A DNA stretch of 64,000 nt. Origin: Laburnicola sp. R22_1. Taxonomy: Eukaryota; Ascomycota; Dothideomycetes; Pleosporales; Didymosphaeriaceae. Positions 21,730 to 33,937 of this stretch are shown in pieces; positions within the stretch are counted from its first letter, which is position 1; each line of letters opens with the position of its first letter. Made by a program: the position numbers and the translations under genes. Location: the NCBI GenBank assembly GCA_014281115.1, contig JACONQ010000008.1, positions 2,356,001 to 2,420,000 on the forward strand. The letters are read 5' to 3'. The notes beneath the pieces are model-generated. The model saw only the letters and a list, made by a program, of their open reading frames with translations. It was not told the DNA's origin and did not search any database.

Positions 21730-23815
21730 GACCGGTCGCAAGGAGGAATTAATGTGGTCCTGCTATGACAACAGCAAGCATATCACCTCGCCACAGGGAT
21801 CGGCGAGGTCTGAACCAGCGCACTGAGCACAGTAACGAGTTTTGACACTGGTGGCGGGCGAGTCAGGCCGTGAACTCCTTCCAAAGTCGATTTAGCTAAT
21901 GCGATCCTACTTTTCCAGCAGCCACCGCCAGGGTGGACCCCTTCTCCACATCCTCCATAGCTTCGCACCCCGCAGTGCGGCACGCCGGAATGCGCAATGC
22001 TTGTCCAGACGCCAGCCGCGATGAAGTATTGGATACATCTTTTATCCAACATCCAACGTCGCTGGCACTGTTCACCATTCATGCCACCCACTCTTTCTGG
22101 GGGTCTTCTTGCGGAAGCCTGTCGTATTTACCTACCTGTCTCACATCTCTCGGCTAATTCGTGTTCGTCCGGCAGCATGCGCTACACCCCTCGCATCATT
22201 CACCGTTACACAACGTAGCGAGGTCATAGCACGTGGGTTCTCGCGCGATTCCCGACCTCGCGTTCTGGCCCCCTTTGGTAGGGTACCCTGGTCCTCCCCG
22301 CAATTGCGAAAAAAAGCCCCGAAACAGTGCAGCATGTGTCGGTCAAAGTCGTAGGAGACACTTTGATGGGGAAAGCTTCGCCCCTCAGGGAAGCATATTA
22401 ATCGATGTATTGTTCCAGTTCGGGAAAGCGAAACTGCTTGGCCGTGAAATCACTGCATATGTAGGAAGACCGACTAGAAAGACAGTCGAATCTGGCGGTG
22501 TAGGCTTCAGGCTGAAGCATAGAAGAGGAAGCTGCTTCTACTTCGGGAACATCAATAAAGTAACAGTTCAGGCTGTGCGGTGGACACCGAGTAAGGTTTA
22601 AGAAGATTTTCCGATTTAGGCCGAGGATTATCGTAAAGCAACCGTGGCGACTTTGCATCTGTGTATGTTAGCCGCTTATTACTCGTTCCTGGCTCGACCT
22701 CGTCTATGGGAGCTGTGACTCGAGGTGGGTCGATACGAATGGAAGAGCACAATGGCTCCATGTTTCGTGCAAGATATGATCAAAGGTGACATGGAAGCGG
22801 GGCGACGCTCTCCAAAACGAAGAATATGTGAATTTAGCTCATGAACCTGTAATGAAGTAAACTTCCCATGTTGTTCAAATTGTTCTTGTCGATATAACGC
22901 TGAGTATTTCAATAAGTGCAAGCACGAGCTGGGCTACATACGACCAATGAGCCAGGTATAGTTGTCGAAGCATTCTAGCCCGATACTGCTATAGAGCTTA
23001 CGTTGTAACAAGGTCAGCCTATTAATGATTTTGCTAACCTGGCAGGACCGCGGGAGCGTTGAGCTGCTTCTTTCGGTGTGCCGAGACTGCATGTGCGCCA
23101 GCGCGGGCGTGGGACCCTGGACACCTTCGTGTGCATGTGCGATCCCAGCGTTCCGATGCCCACTTCGATCGCTCAATAGTGAATTCGTAAACTAACCATG
23201 CGAAAATACAATTTGGACCTTTATTCACACATCGAAGGAAAAACGACAATAAACCGATCAGTGTGAGCAAACGAGGAGATATCTTACTATACCCAATTAC
23301 TTAGGACAGGCGCGGATCTAGGCGAGCACGTGAGCATTGACTGGGCCGGGGTCTCCACGACTCCCTCATTTGTCTACAGGAATTGTGCACCATACGGCCA
23401 GCCCCGAAGACAGCTTTCCCTTACAGCGTTGTATCGTATACCAAAAGGTCTGCGGTGTTTCTCTTCCTGGTAAGCAAGTCAGCTGTTGCGGGATATTGAT
23501 ACTTCTTGTACGAACTTTGCAAGAGCAATGGGATTTTCTTTTGCTCTGCACCAAATTCAACAGTACGTTTTATTGAGGGGCTTTTGGCTCGATCATATCG
23601 CACATACATAAGTCAAACTTCAAAATAAACCCTCATCGAAAGCTGTTCTTGGAAGGACGCGACGGTGCACCAGTGTGGGGTAGATTACGCTGGTTGGTGG
23701 AATGAAAGAGCTCGCATTCCGGAAGCGAACAACCCGGGCTATATAGCGTCTGTCATGATCTACAAGACAGTAGTATATGAAATACTGTGTGGGGTAGCAC
23801 ACGACAGCAGAACAA
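21730..23815. other. Intergenic, no gene recognised
   Basis: Upstream of GH45 (minus) and of the EGF/propeller gene (plus). ORFs are short, overlap in opposite frames, and many need non-ATG starts. Confidence 0.35.
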
Positions 23816-25059
23816 ATGAATGAGGCATCAATAACTCCATCTTCCAACGGCATGTTACTCCAGAGCATCATCACCTTGCCAGCTTTCCTCTCACTACTCC
23901 ACATCGCACTTGCGTGCTCAACCGACGAAGATTGCAGCCTCAACGGCATATGCGAAACTATATGCCATTGCGACGAAGGCTGGTTTGGCAATGACTGTGG
24001 CCGCTTAGACCTCGCACCCGCAACTCGCTGGACGGGATACAATCACACCAACTATACTGATCCCAGTCACTATGGAGCCTACGGCAACTCATCGTGGGGA
24101 GGACGCATCGTGCAGGATAGGCAGGATCCTCGATTATTCCATCTCTTTGTGGATCAGTTCAGTCACGGGTGCGGACTAAGTGGTTGGAGGCCGACCAGTT
24201 TCATCGCAAGAGCAGAGTCTCGCAATGGGCCTCAGGGTCCGTATGAGTGGAAGCAGAATGTCACGAGCAGTTTTCGACATAATGTGGATGTGCTGTGGAG
24301 TCCTGCAGACGAGAAGTATCTCATGTGGGCGATTGGAGCGAATGTTGAAGACCCGAAGAGTTGTAAATCTGTCCCTCTGTAAGCCGCTCATATCATCATT
24401 CAGCCGATCTCTTTTGCAGCAGCGCTTACAGCGAATTATATAGATCACAATTCCCGAACAACGTCTCCGTCTCCGCCGCCTCCAACATCCACGGCCCATG
24501 GAACCCCTTCCAATTCCTCGTTAAAGGGACAAATCCCGCGCCCTGGGCCCTTTGGACACCGCAGAACCAAACAGGCGAAATTGCCCTCCTAGTCGAAGAC
24601 ATGCACATCTTTACCGCACCCTCTTGGAACGCCACATACAAACGTATCAACTCCCCCGTGCCCTGGAACACAACCGACTACAGCCAGACCTGGACGGAAG
24701 ACCCTTTTATATGGCGTGACCAGCGGGGTCACTGGCACGCGCTTGCACACTGGATGATCGACATTGTAGAGCACGACGGGCGGAAGTATCCTCGTGTTGG
24801 GGCGCACATGTATGCGCGGAATTTGACGCATGGGTGGAATTTCAAAGTGCAGGAAGCATTCAATTCTACGGTTGCGTTTACTGATGGGAAGGTGGAGACG
24901 TTGAAGCGGAGGGAGCGTGCGAAGATATTTTTTGATGAGGATATGACGCCGCTGTATTTGGTTAGTGGGGTGCAGGCGTTGGATGCGAAGAGTAGTTACA
25001 CGTTGGTGCAGCCGATTGGGACGAAGTGGAGGGAGTATGAGAAGGTGCTGGGATTTTGA
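23816..25059 (+). CDS. Secreted EGF-like plus five-blade beta-propeller glycosidase-like protein
   Basis: Exons 23816-24378 and 24420-25059 give 400 residues. The donor is GTAAGC. The acceptor is a GCAGCAG pair, so 24419 or 24422 may end the intron, with one residue difference. A signal peptide is best read from Met13 (MLLQSIITLPAFLSLLHIALA); the first ATG gives a signal-anchor-like start. Residues 34-61 are an EGF-like module with six Cys (34, 40, 46, 50, 52, 61). The rest resembles GH43/GH32-type propellers: WGGRIVQDRQDPRLFHLF, HNVDVLWSPADEKYLMW, and WTEDPFIWRDQRGHWHAL, which has the EDP plus aromatic pattern of a propeller active site. Substrate is unknown. There are many N-glycosylation sequons. 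Confidence 0.8.
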
Positions 25060-27319
25060 GTGTGTGTGAGTGAAGGGCGTTTTGTTCATCCTATCGAGCT
25101 CTGTTGGCTCGCAGCTGTCGTTGCATCATATGACAATGTGGACTAGAAGTCGAATGGAAGTCAGCTATGTTGTAACTGTAGAATTAGAAAAGCTACTCAT
25201 CGTATAGATAAAAAGGCCCCAGGAAGCAGAAAGTCCAGCACTGATGTATATAAAAAACATCCCGTATTACCCTTCTAGCTTCCACGCCAAAATAAATGAT
25301 GAAGTGGATGATTTATACCAATTGATGCCTCTAAAAGTGGTGGCCAAAGCATCAGCTCCATCCACTATAATATCTTTGTTTTTGTGAACAAAGCTGCATC
25401 CCGCAACTATACTATGGTAAAAAAGAAAATCTAGCTATAACCTTTTTTTCTGTGTACCAGCTCTGTGCAAAAATCTTGAATATATAATATCTTTCTATGT
25501 TTGGTCTGGATGAATACTTTTGTACCCGAAGTACATCGCCCGCTTGTATTACGGGCCTGGTGCCCTGGGTTATGCCTGTCATCACTCCGTCATGCATATG
25601 ATGTTATTATCATCGAATAATCGAGAGTACAACTTTTTCCTTTATGCATTTTCGTACCGCTGTGCTAGAGCACTATGTGCAAGAGCGCCTCTGGATTCAA
25701 GGTTTGCAATTAATTCATGACATGGTTCTCCGAGTACGCGAGGGCCAGATGTCCTTGCCAAACTCCTTTGCACACGGATGAATCTGTGATTTGGTAAGTC
25801 AGACGGGAAGCGAGTAGTACTGGGTCGTGGTTGCCTTGCCAGGTTCATATTAGATGAGGAAAACACTTGGACACCTCTCACGGTATCAAATAATCGATAT
25901 TAATAGTGGGTTACATCAGAATATATGACACCAACGAAGACATTAGAGTATGTGACAGAAAACCTAGCACCTTTCGAGTCAATATAGCATGTAGCCCGCA
26001 TCAGCGTGATATATCCTGAGGTAACATGCTAATATTAACGAGCTGGAGTGTAGATTGGCCAAGCCATCTCTAGCACCGTTTCAGAGCATATACGACGAAG
26101 CTTCCCGAAGAACTACAAGCTGTACTTGATGTGGCCTAAGCAGCCTATCTTTTCCCAAACATATATTGTGATCTTTGTAATGTGGGAGACAAATCTTGCA
26201 GCCATCCTGAAAGCTGCCACCCGTGTTCTTTGCGTGCAAATAAATATCATTCGCGGTCTTCACATATTCTCCAGAAGCTCAACACTAATGCGAGATAGCA
26301 TGCGGCTGAGTGTTTACATGTCCGCCATGATACGGAGGTTGTCGTGTACGAGTGAGCTTTCGGCCATAGCCACCCTTGACCTATGACTTGAGGCGCAATG
26401 TCATTGACGAGTTCGTACTGCACTTGACGATCTCGTAGATAGTCAATTTCCTGTGCCGCAGCTCAGACGCAGTTAGGGGAAATTCTCCCCTGACGTCGAC
26501 TGACGCAGTGTAAAGTCGCAAGTCAGTTTTCTCAAACTTTCTTTTGCGTGAGTTATACGCGATCTCTCATGCAGAAAATGTGATGCATAGAGTATATTCA
26601 GACGCGCGCCACATAATATGTAGCTCTGCAGGTGCGGCATCTGCATGCTGCTGGATGTCGCATGTCTGTAGTGAGTGCGACGTGAGGCAGAGCGCCGCAT
26701 GCCGCAACCTATACCGATCCAACGCCGCAATTATTGCAGATCTTCGTCGTGTTAAGATTCTAACTAAGGTTGAAACGCCGCACTTATATGCCCTGTGGAA
26801 AGCTGGCATGCGTGAATGTTGTTTTAAGCGCGGTATCGAGAGACATGTACTGGAAGCGCTTCCAAACGTGCCTGAAAGAGCCTCCAAAAGCTGTTAACGG
26901 ACCAATCTGGTGTTCTATCTGAAGAGCGTCTTCATTATCTTAGAGGTTTTGGTAGCGAGTGACTGTAGGCGTAAAAGAGGTTGCCCATGTATGCTTGGAG
27001 AGATCTGCCCAGATCGGAAAGTCAATACACCCACGGCTCTGCCGTAGATCATATGGTGGCTTTTGCTTTAAGACGAACGTCCTCTTCTGCTTGGTACCGC
27101 GAACATCATAGAGAAGGTGAAGTTGAGCAATGTAGCTTATGCGGGATACTCGCTATTCCGTACACAGCGAACTATGAAAATATAAGTCTGTTCAGCTAGT
27201 TGTTAATTCATTAATACCTAGGTAGCTCCATCGTGTAAATTCTCAGACCGATCAGGCAAGGCCATACGCGAGGTCAGCTTCCCCGTGGTGCTGGTGATGT
27301 CTTTGAACTGGGCTGCGTC
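25060..27319. other. AT-rich gene-free stretch
   Basis: From about 25100 to 26100 the DNA is clearly AT-richer than its neighbours (for example 25230-25500) and has no coding signal. This is compatible with an old mutated repeat, but I could not identify termini. At 26738-26800 there is a short block that recurs in reverse near 41030-41110 (listed separately). Confidence 0.4.
26738..26800 (+). repeat. Short dispersed repeat, copy 1
   Basis: The segment around 'gatcttcgtcgtgt' followed by 'agattctaac' and 'aaggt' recurs on the opposite strand near 41030-41110. Both copies can be read as the peptide DLRRV-K/E-ILTKVE. Probably a relic of a common mobile or gene family. Confidence 0.5.
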
Positions 27320-27560
27320 TCCCGTGCTATAGCAGTAGCACATGCACGCAGGGAACGCAGACCCGCGATACAATCGTTGAAGGTGGTGTCTCCCCTGACG
27401 AGGCCATCGTGAAGAATGCCTTTCTAGACTCAACTCGTCCCTTGTATTGCAGAAGTAGCACACGCACTCTGCGGAACGCAGATCCGCGATATGCTCGTTG
27501 AAGGCGGTGTTTACCCTAATAAGACCAACGTGAAGGAGGCTCTTCTAGACCCTAAACTCA
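27320..27560. repeat. Two-copy tandem repeat, about 120 bp
   Basis: Copy 1 (anchor agcagtagca at 27331) and copy 2 (agaagtagca at 27451) share the order: 'acgcag', 'cgcgata', 'tcgttgaagg', 'ggtgt', 'cgtgaag', 'tctaga'. Offset 120 bp. The copies are diverged by many substitutions. Confidence 0.75.
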
Positions 27561-27934
27561 GCCTGCTGGGTGAAAACTCTGATTGCCGCAGTGATAGGCC
27601 CCCGGAGTCGCGGATTTCGCAGGAGATCTCCGCCCACCCCACATGCTGGTGAACGTACCCTGCCAAATTAATGCACTATATAACGGCCGCAATTAGCAAA
27701 ATCTTTCATCGGAGGTCAGGCCCGAGATCTGCAGGAGGCGCAGTTGGTAATAAAGGTGAGTCGAATTTGTGAACATACTATAACTCTTATGGGTTTGGGT
27801 GTTACCACCTCAGGGTGGGTTTCCTTTTTGCCGATTTTTTTTTGCGCCAGTTCGAACACTGCATAGGGCGGTTGATCTTTTTTGCACGGTTATGAGCGTG
27901 AGGGAGGGGTTGGGTGAGAGTTTGGGTAAACAAC

Positions 27935-28260
27935 GCGGGTGCGCCGACAGCCACACCCCGATTTCTCAACACCACGACCTGATATTGCTATGCAGAAAAA
28001 CAGGGCGAGAATATCAAGAGCCATAGCATCCTCCTCATATACTTTTTATCAGCACAACTAACGTGGTGGTCGAGATATGGCGATGCGGGGGTTGACTTGG
28101 CGGCCGCCCGCCACACCCCAATTTCTCAACACCACGACCTGATATTGGCGTGCAAAAAAAAATTGGGAAAATCTCTAAAGCCATAGCATCCAGCGCATCT
28201 ACTTTTGATCGAGACATCTACGTGGCCGCCGAGATATAGCGATGCGGGAGTTGAGTTGGC
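27935..28260. repeat. Two-copy tandem repeat, 160 bp
   Basis: The block starting ccacacccc at 27951 recurs at 28111. Both are followed by 'atttctcaacaccacgacct' and end in 'atagcgatgcggg' or 'atggcgatgcggg' plus 'gttga'. Exact offset is 160 bp. Confidence 0.85.
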
Positions 28261-29439
28261 GGCGGCGGCGTCTGACATCATCGGACGGCGGCCGAGCACG
28301 CTATGGTATAGTAGGCTTTGGAAACTTTGGCACCTTTTCGAAAGAAGTGAAAAGTCGGCAGCTGCGGTGCTGTTATAGGCTCAATCTGGCGCTGCCCTGG
28401 GAGGCGGCCTATGCGGTCGTCCAGGTGAAGTACTCCCCACACCCCTCCACCACCCACGACAGCTCAACACACAATGCGACGCACCATTCGAAGGCATACT
28501 CCTAGACACCGGGCTGCCCTTTTCCGGTTGGCGCCGCATGTGCAATGTTCGGTATACCGACGTATTTCGACGCGTACTGACATAACAAGATTCTCGCGCC
28601 GTCATGCCCAGTCCGCCGATCTCCGAACACACAGAAGCAGTCTTAACTTCTCTTGCCAACGCAATATCGCCATTCGACCGAATCCGCCTCCTTCCAGATA
28701 CCCAAACGTCGTCCGTACATCACGTCCCATCCTCAAACCAGTCGTGCGACCGTCCAGGCAGAAGAAACAAGGGAGGTGAGAATGCGTGTTGCATACATTG
28801 GGACATTTTGGGCTGATGGCAAGATCGACGGAGAGGAATTTGGTGGCACCAGGACTCTCAAGGTGTACGCGGCAGCTGGATGACACTGTGGGGACAAAAA
28901 AGCTGATAGGCACACGGGCATCTTGGATGCATGTACTGAGGAATCGCGTTTGGCTGGTATCCGGAGGCGCCGCCGCCATCGCCCGCTGAAACGATCATAC
29001 GGATACATGGGAAGGAGGCATCAGAGGGGGCATCCAAAGCATAGTGCGTTCAGTCGTGCTTGTTCGCATGTCTGCCAGCCGTACATAGGCAATGAGGCCT
29101 TCCAGGAGAAGCGATCAATGGGAGCGGGTTGGACGGAATTCTTCATGTGTTTCCATAATTGTGTGGGAGGCACATCCCGTTGCAACGACTTTTCAGAATG
29201 GCTTGAGCGCTTGCATGATGGAGTTGGGATATCTCTCCAATATGCACCGCCTGCCCATCAATACTGCAGGCGCACTCAGCACGAATGATGTTTCCTGGTA
29301 GCCTTGCTGTTTCGTCGCCGGTAGGCAGGGGTTATGCCCAAACCCAATGAAGCAAGGGCCGAAGCATTGCCCTTGTACCACGATCGCTCGATGCTCACCA
29401 CAATCACTGGACCGCCTATATCACGCGAGCGCACGAAAA
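28261..29439. other. Gene-free stretch before the large array
   Basis: ORFs of 60-125 codons on both strands overlap and show no domain, signal or family pattern. No gene supported. Confidence 0.3.
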
Positions 29440-31440
29440 GCGCCTGACTATCTTCGGCGATTCGCTGAATCTGATGACATAGAGTAGGTACTCTCCCTCT
29501 GCGCTAGATTGGTGGCGGAGGGCTACGACACTAAACGCACCTTCTCTGGAAGGCTTGCGTCTGTAGACCCCCTTACATGTAGGAGCGCAATGAATACTAC
29601 TACATCTTCGGCGAGAGGCACTGCATCTAGGAGCGTTCACGAGTGTTCCTCTTCTACATGAGACTCCTGCGCGCATTGGGAGACGGTTTTCACATCTCAG
29701 TTAACGGCACAGCACCTGAGATTGCTCTCCTCTATGGCAGATTGGTGGTAATTGGCCTGAGTCTGTGCACTCGCATTGAGGGACGAATGACACAGCATAT
29801 GAGGGCGTTCTTTCTCTGCGACAGATTGGTAGTAGATGGCTTAAGTCACGGCGTTCGCTTTGGAGCGTTCTATGCGCCTGAGCGGTGACGGGTGGCTTTC
29901 AGTCCCGCGATCGTATTAGGAGGCGGCTCCCACATTGTCAACTAACAACACGGCATCTGACGGTGTTCTCTCTATGCGCCAGAGCAGCGGCGGATGGCGT
30001 TCGTCCTCGCGCTTGCATGTTGAGCTGTCGGGGGGCTGTCTCCGACGATTCTCACATGAGCTAACGGTACAGCATCTGGCGGTTCTCCCTATGGACTAGA
30101 GAAACGGCGAATGGCGGTCGTCGTCGCGCTCGTATGTTCAGCTGTGAGGAGGCTATCACCGACGATTCTCACATCCTCAGCTAACCAAAGCACGAAAGTG
30201 TCTAGCAGCGCCGGAAAGGTAGCTAATGGCTCTTGTCGCCGCGCGCGCGTCTTGATCTGTCAAGAGGCTATCGGCAATGACTCGGACATAACGATACAGC
30301 AGCAGAGAGGCAGTAGATGGCTTTTATCGCTGTGCGCGCATGTTGAGCTGTCAGAAGGCCAGTGTTGACGAAATTCGCATCTTCAACGCATACAACAGCA
30401 CCAAAGAGGTAGGATGGCTCCTTTCGCCGCGCGAATGATAAGCAGTCACGAGGCTAGTGTTGATGAAATTCACATCTTCAGCTCATTGCACTGCGCCAGA
30501 GAGGTATCAGATAGTTATCGCCGTGCGCGCATCTTGAGCAGTCAGGAGGCTAGTGTCGAAGAAATTCGCATCTTTAGGTTATAGCACAGCGCCAGAGAGG
30601 TAGTAGATGGGTGTCGCTGTGCGCGCACGTAAATCTGTCAGGAGGCTAGTGTTGACGAATTTCGCATCTTCAGCTCATCACATAGCGCCAGGGAGGTAGC
30701 GGGTGGCTCTTGTCGCCGTGCGCGCACGTAGAGCTCGCAGGAGGTTATCGGCAACGGCTTTCGCATCTACAGCTAACAGGACAGCGCCTGAGTCTCCCCC
30801 TTTGAGCCAGAGTAGAGGCGACTGGGGCTCGTCGCGCGCTCGCGTTGATGAATATCGCATCTGTAGCTTATAGAATAACACCCATGCCTCTCCTTGTGTC
30901 TCGACTTGTGACGGGGTCGCGTGCTGGGCTCCTCGGGAGGCTGCCCGTTGCCGACTCTGACCTCCGCAACTAACAGCAGAACACCAGAGTCTCCCTCTCT
31001 GCGCCAGAGAAGTGCATAGTGATTAGCTCGTTGCGCGCGATGTTGAGTTCTACAGGAGGCTATTGTCGATGAATCTCACCTCCTCAGCTAGCCGCAGAAC
31101 GCGGCAGGGCAGTGCATAGTGAATAGCTCGCCGCGCGCGATGTTGAGCTCTACAGGAGGCTATTGTTGATGACTCTCACCTCCTCAACTACTCGCATAAT
31201 GCGGCAGGGCAGTGTATAGTGAACAGCCCTTGTCGCTGCAGGGAATGTGGAGCTCTGTAGGGGTTTGTCGCCAACGACTCTCACCTCCTCAGGACCTCAG
31301 GAAACCGCATAATGCGGCAGGGTAATGCACCGTGAATAGCTCTTGACGATGCAGGCAATGTTGAGCTCCGCAGGAGGCTGTCGCCAACGACTCTCACCTC
31401 CTCAGCTAATGGCACAACACCAAGGAGACTCGTTGCGAGG
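29440..31440. repeat. Diverged tandem array A, unit about 95-120 bp
   Basis: A core resembling 'gacgaattcgcatcttcagc', followed by 'agcgccagagaggta' and a 'cgcgcgcatgttgagctg' plus 'aggaggct' segment, recurs in order. The core falls near 30374, 30469, 30565, 30661, 30759 and 30853 (steps 94-98 bp). It is preceded by wider-spaced copies near 29688, 29928, 30050, 30162 and 30275 and followed by a variant with CTCACCTCCTC near 31074, 31174, 31277 and 31391. GC-rich, with no long ORF. Confidence 0.85.
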
Positions 31441-31589
31441 GGCGGTAGGAGGGCACTAGTCCCTCACCCCTTGCATGTAGCAGCGAGGGAACGACTCACG
31501 CCGTATTGGGAGCTGATAATTATGTTTGACGCCCCTTGCATCTTCAGCTAACGGCGCAGCGCCTGAGAATGTTTCCCCCTGCATCAGGT

Positions 31590-32410
31590 TGATGGCGGAC
31601 GGCGGCTCTCACCCATACCCCTCCTTATGTAACTGCGGCAACTGCGTGTGCCATGAATGGCGAGCTCGTGAGTGTGTTCAACGACTCTCACCCCCGCTCT
31701 ACCGCATGTAGCTGCGCAGCAACTACCCCCACAAGCATGGTGGGGCTTGTAGCGCCCTCACCCCTACTCTCCCGTGTATAGCAATGCAATAGCGACAACC
31801 GCGTGCGCTGGGAATAGCGAGCTCGTGAGTAATTCGACGACTCTCACCCCTGCCCCCCGCATCTAATGGCGCGGCAACTACCCGCAGCGGGTATGGTGAG
31901 GCTCGTGGCTATCCCTAAGGTCTCTCACCCCTACTCTCCTGTATGTAGTAGCGCAACTGCGAAAACTGCGTGTGGTAGGGATGGCGAGCTTATGAGTGAT
32001 TTAACGACTCTCACCCTCGCTCCAACGCATGTAGCAGCGCAGCGACTACCCCACGGGCATGGTGAGGCTTGTAGGTACTCTTGACGACTCTCGCCCCCGC
32101 TCCAGGGCATGTAGTAGCGCAGCGACTACCCCACGGGCGTGGTGAGGCTCGTGGCTAATGGCTCTCACCCCTACTCTCCTGTATGTAGCAGCGCAAATGC
32201 GAAAACTACGTGTGCTAGGGATGGCGAGCTCGTGAGTAATTCAACGACTCTCACCCTTGCTCCCCCGCATCTAACAGCGCAGCAACTACACCCAGCGGGC
32301 ATGGTGAGGCTCGGGGGTATCTTTGACAACCCTCACCCCCACACTCCTGCAAGTAGCAACATAGCAGCTACCCGCGCGGGCATGGAGAGCGCTCGGAGCT
32401 ATCTTTGAAG
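31590..32410. repeat. Tandem array B: ten 80-bp monomers of two partly alternating types
   Basis: The core 'actctcaccc' (or a close variant) falls near 31606, 31683, 31760, 31839, 31922, 32005, 32085, 32161, 32245 and 32327, steps of 76-84 bp. Type 1 continues 'agcgcagcaactaccc' then 'catggtgaggctcg'. Type 2 continues 'gcgaaaactgcgtgtg' then 'atggcgagctcgtgagt'. From left to right the types are 2-1-2-1-2-1-1-2-1-1. No coding frame spans the array. Confidence 0.88.
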
Positions 32411-32589
32411 ACTCTGACGACTTTCACAACTTCAGCCGTTCTCTCTCTACGCGAGATTGATAGCCGACGGCGGCACTCACCCTTACTCCCCCCCATGTAG
32501 CAGCGCAACAACAACCCCCGCGGGTCATGATGAGGCTCCAGGGTACCGTTGACTGTACGACTCTTACGTCTTCGGTGAATAGGGCGGAG

Positions 32590-33350
32590 CATCCTCCTTC
32601 TGCGGCATAACGAAAGCAGATGGTGATCCTGTCCCCTACTCGCTTACGCGCAGCAGCGCAACAACTACCCGTAAAGGTATCAGGAGCTTGTAAGTAGCCT
32701 CGCGACTCGCACAACTTCCGCTGACCGAAATAGCATCCAAGAGTGTTCCCCCTCTCCGCTACGTCGGTGGCGGATGGGCTCACATCTCCACGCCCCTGCA
32801 TGCAGCAGCGCAACAACTACCCGCAAGGGCATCAGGAGCTTGTAAGTAGCCTCGCGACTCTCACAACTTCCGCTAACCGAAATAGCATCCGAGAGTGTTC
32901 CCCTTCTCCGCCACATCGGTGGCGGATGGGCTCACGTCTTTACGCCTCTGCATGCAGCAACGCAGCAACTACCCGCACCCCACGATCCCGATCGCTCCCG
33001 ACCGCCGCCGCAATACGCCGAAGAAACGCAAAGAAGCACATACACATTGGGGAAGAATGCAAAATGTGCCGCTGACCGCGGTCACAACATCTTTGGGACA
33101 GGGAATACGGCAGATGGGCTCACATCTCCACGCCCTTGCATGCAGCCGCGCAGCAACTACCCGCACACCGCGATCCCGATCGCCCTCGACCGCCACCGCA
33201 ATACGCCGACGAAACGCAAACGAGCGCATACACATTGGGGGAGAATACGGATTGCGTCGCCGATGGCGGCCGCAACTATCTGAAAGAAGACTTCGCGCAC
33301 TTTCGGTACACGGTGGCGGCCGCAACATCTTTGGGACAAGGGATACAACG
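32590..33350. repeat. Tandem array C, 150-bp and 186-bp units
   Basis: 'aatagcatcc' plus 'gagtgttcccc' occurs near 32730 and 32881 (150-bp step). A longer block with 'cgatcccgatcg', 'cgcaatacgccga' and 'catacacattgggg' occurs at about 32975-33060 and 33161-33249 (186-bp step). 'caacatctttgggaca' occurs near 33085 and 33322. The type-1 'gcagcaactaccc' motif of array B is still present, so A, B and C seem to be parts of one growing and decaying array. Confidence 0.8.
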
Positions 33351-33937
33351 CGGGGGCAGCGGTGTAATGCGCCGCCTGACTCCATAACAGGGATCGGGGC
33401 CATCTCAGTCGTTTGCGCCGCCGACCTCGGGGAGGATACAGTCAGATGAGCGGCGAACAATATGGTACCTGCGCAAGCGCATGCATGATACAACTTGGAG
33501 GAGCTGGCTGTGGCGATCCCGTCGGGCTGGCATGCCATGTCTGGGCGGCATCATGAACGACTTGATGAAAGCCAGGGGTGCCCACGGCCCAAGGATGTTC
33601 GACAACGGCAGCTAGTCACTTTAACGGAGATGAGCGCTACGGCACGGCCCTCGATGTTCGGTACCTCATGAGCACGGCGGACATCGGCAGAGACGGTATA
33701 TTGGGTACCCAAGGCCATGCTGCGGGGCAAGGACATCTCTGGGTGCCAGTTCGCTATCAGCTTCCGAAGTCCTCCTGGATATGCTGAGGGACACCTATCG
33801 CTAGAGAAACTCTTACGTCAAAGGGCAGTAGCCTTCGAATACCGAGCGATGATCGGGATAGTACGGCAACACAACGGCATTGGAGGGAGGATACTCGGCA
33901 TCATAATACTCATATCGAGACATTCGGCCTAGAGGAC
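33351..33937. other. Gene-free stretch
   Basis: No repeat unit or gene supported. Short ORFs only. Confidence 0.3.

Noticed and set aside
29440..33350. CRISPR-like array
   Set aside because: Repeats are diverged and directly adjoining, without conserved repeat/unique spacer structure, in eukaryotic DNA.
32895..33538. Overlapping 184- and 189-codon ORFs on both strands
   Set aside because: Both are produced by array C repeats; the repeated peptide is a by-product of the DNA repeat.
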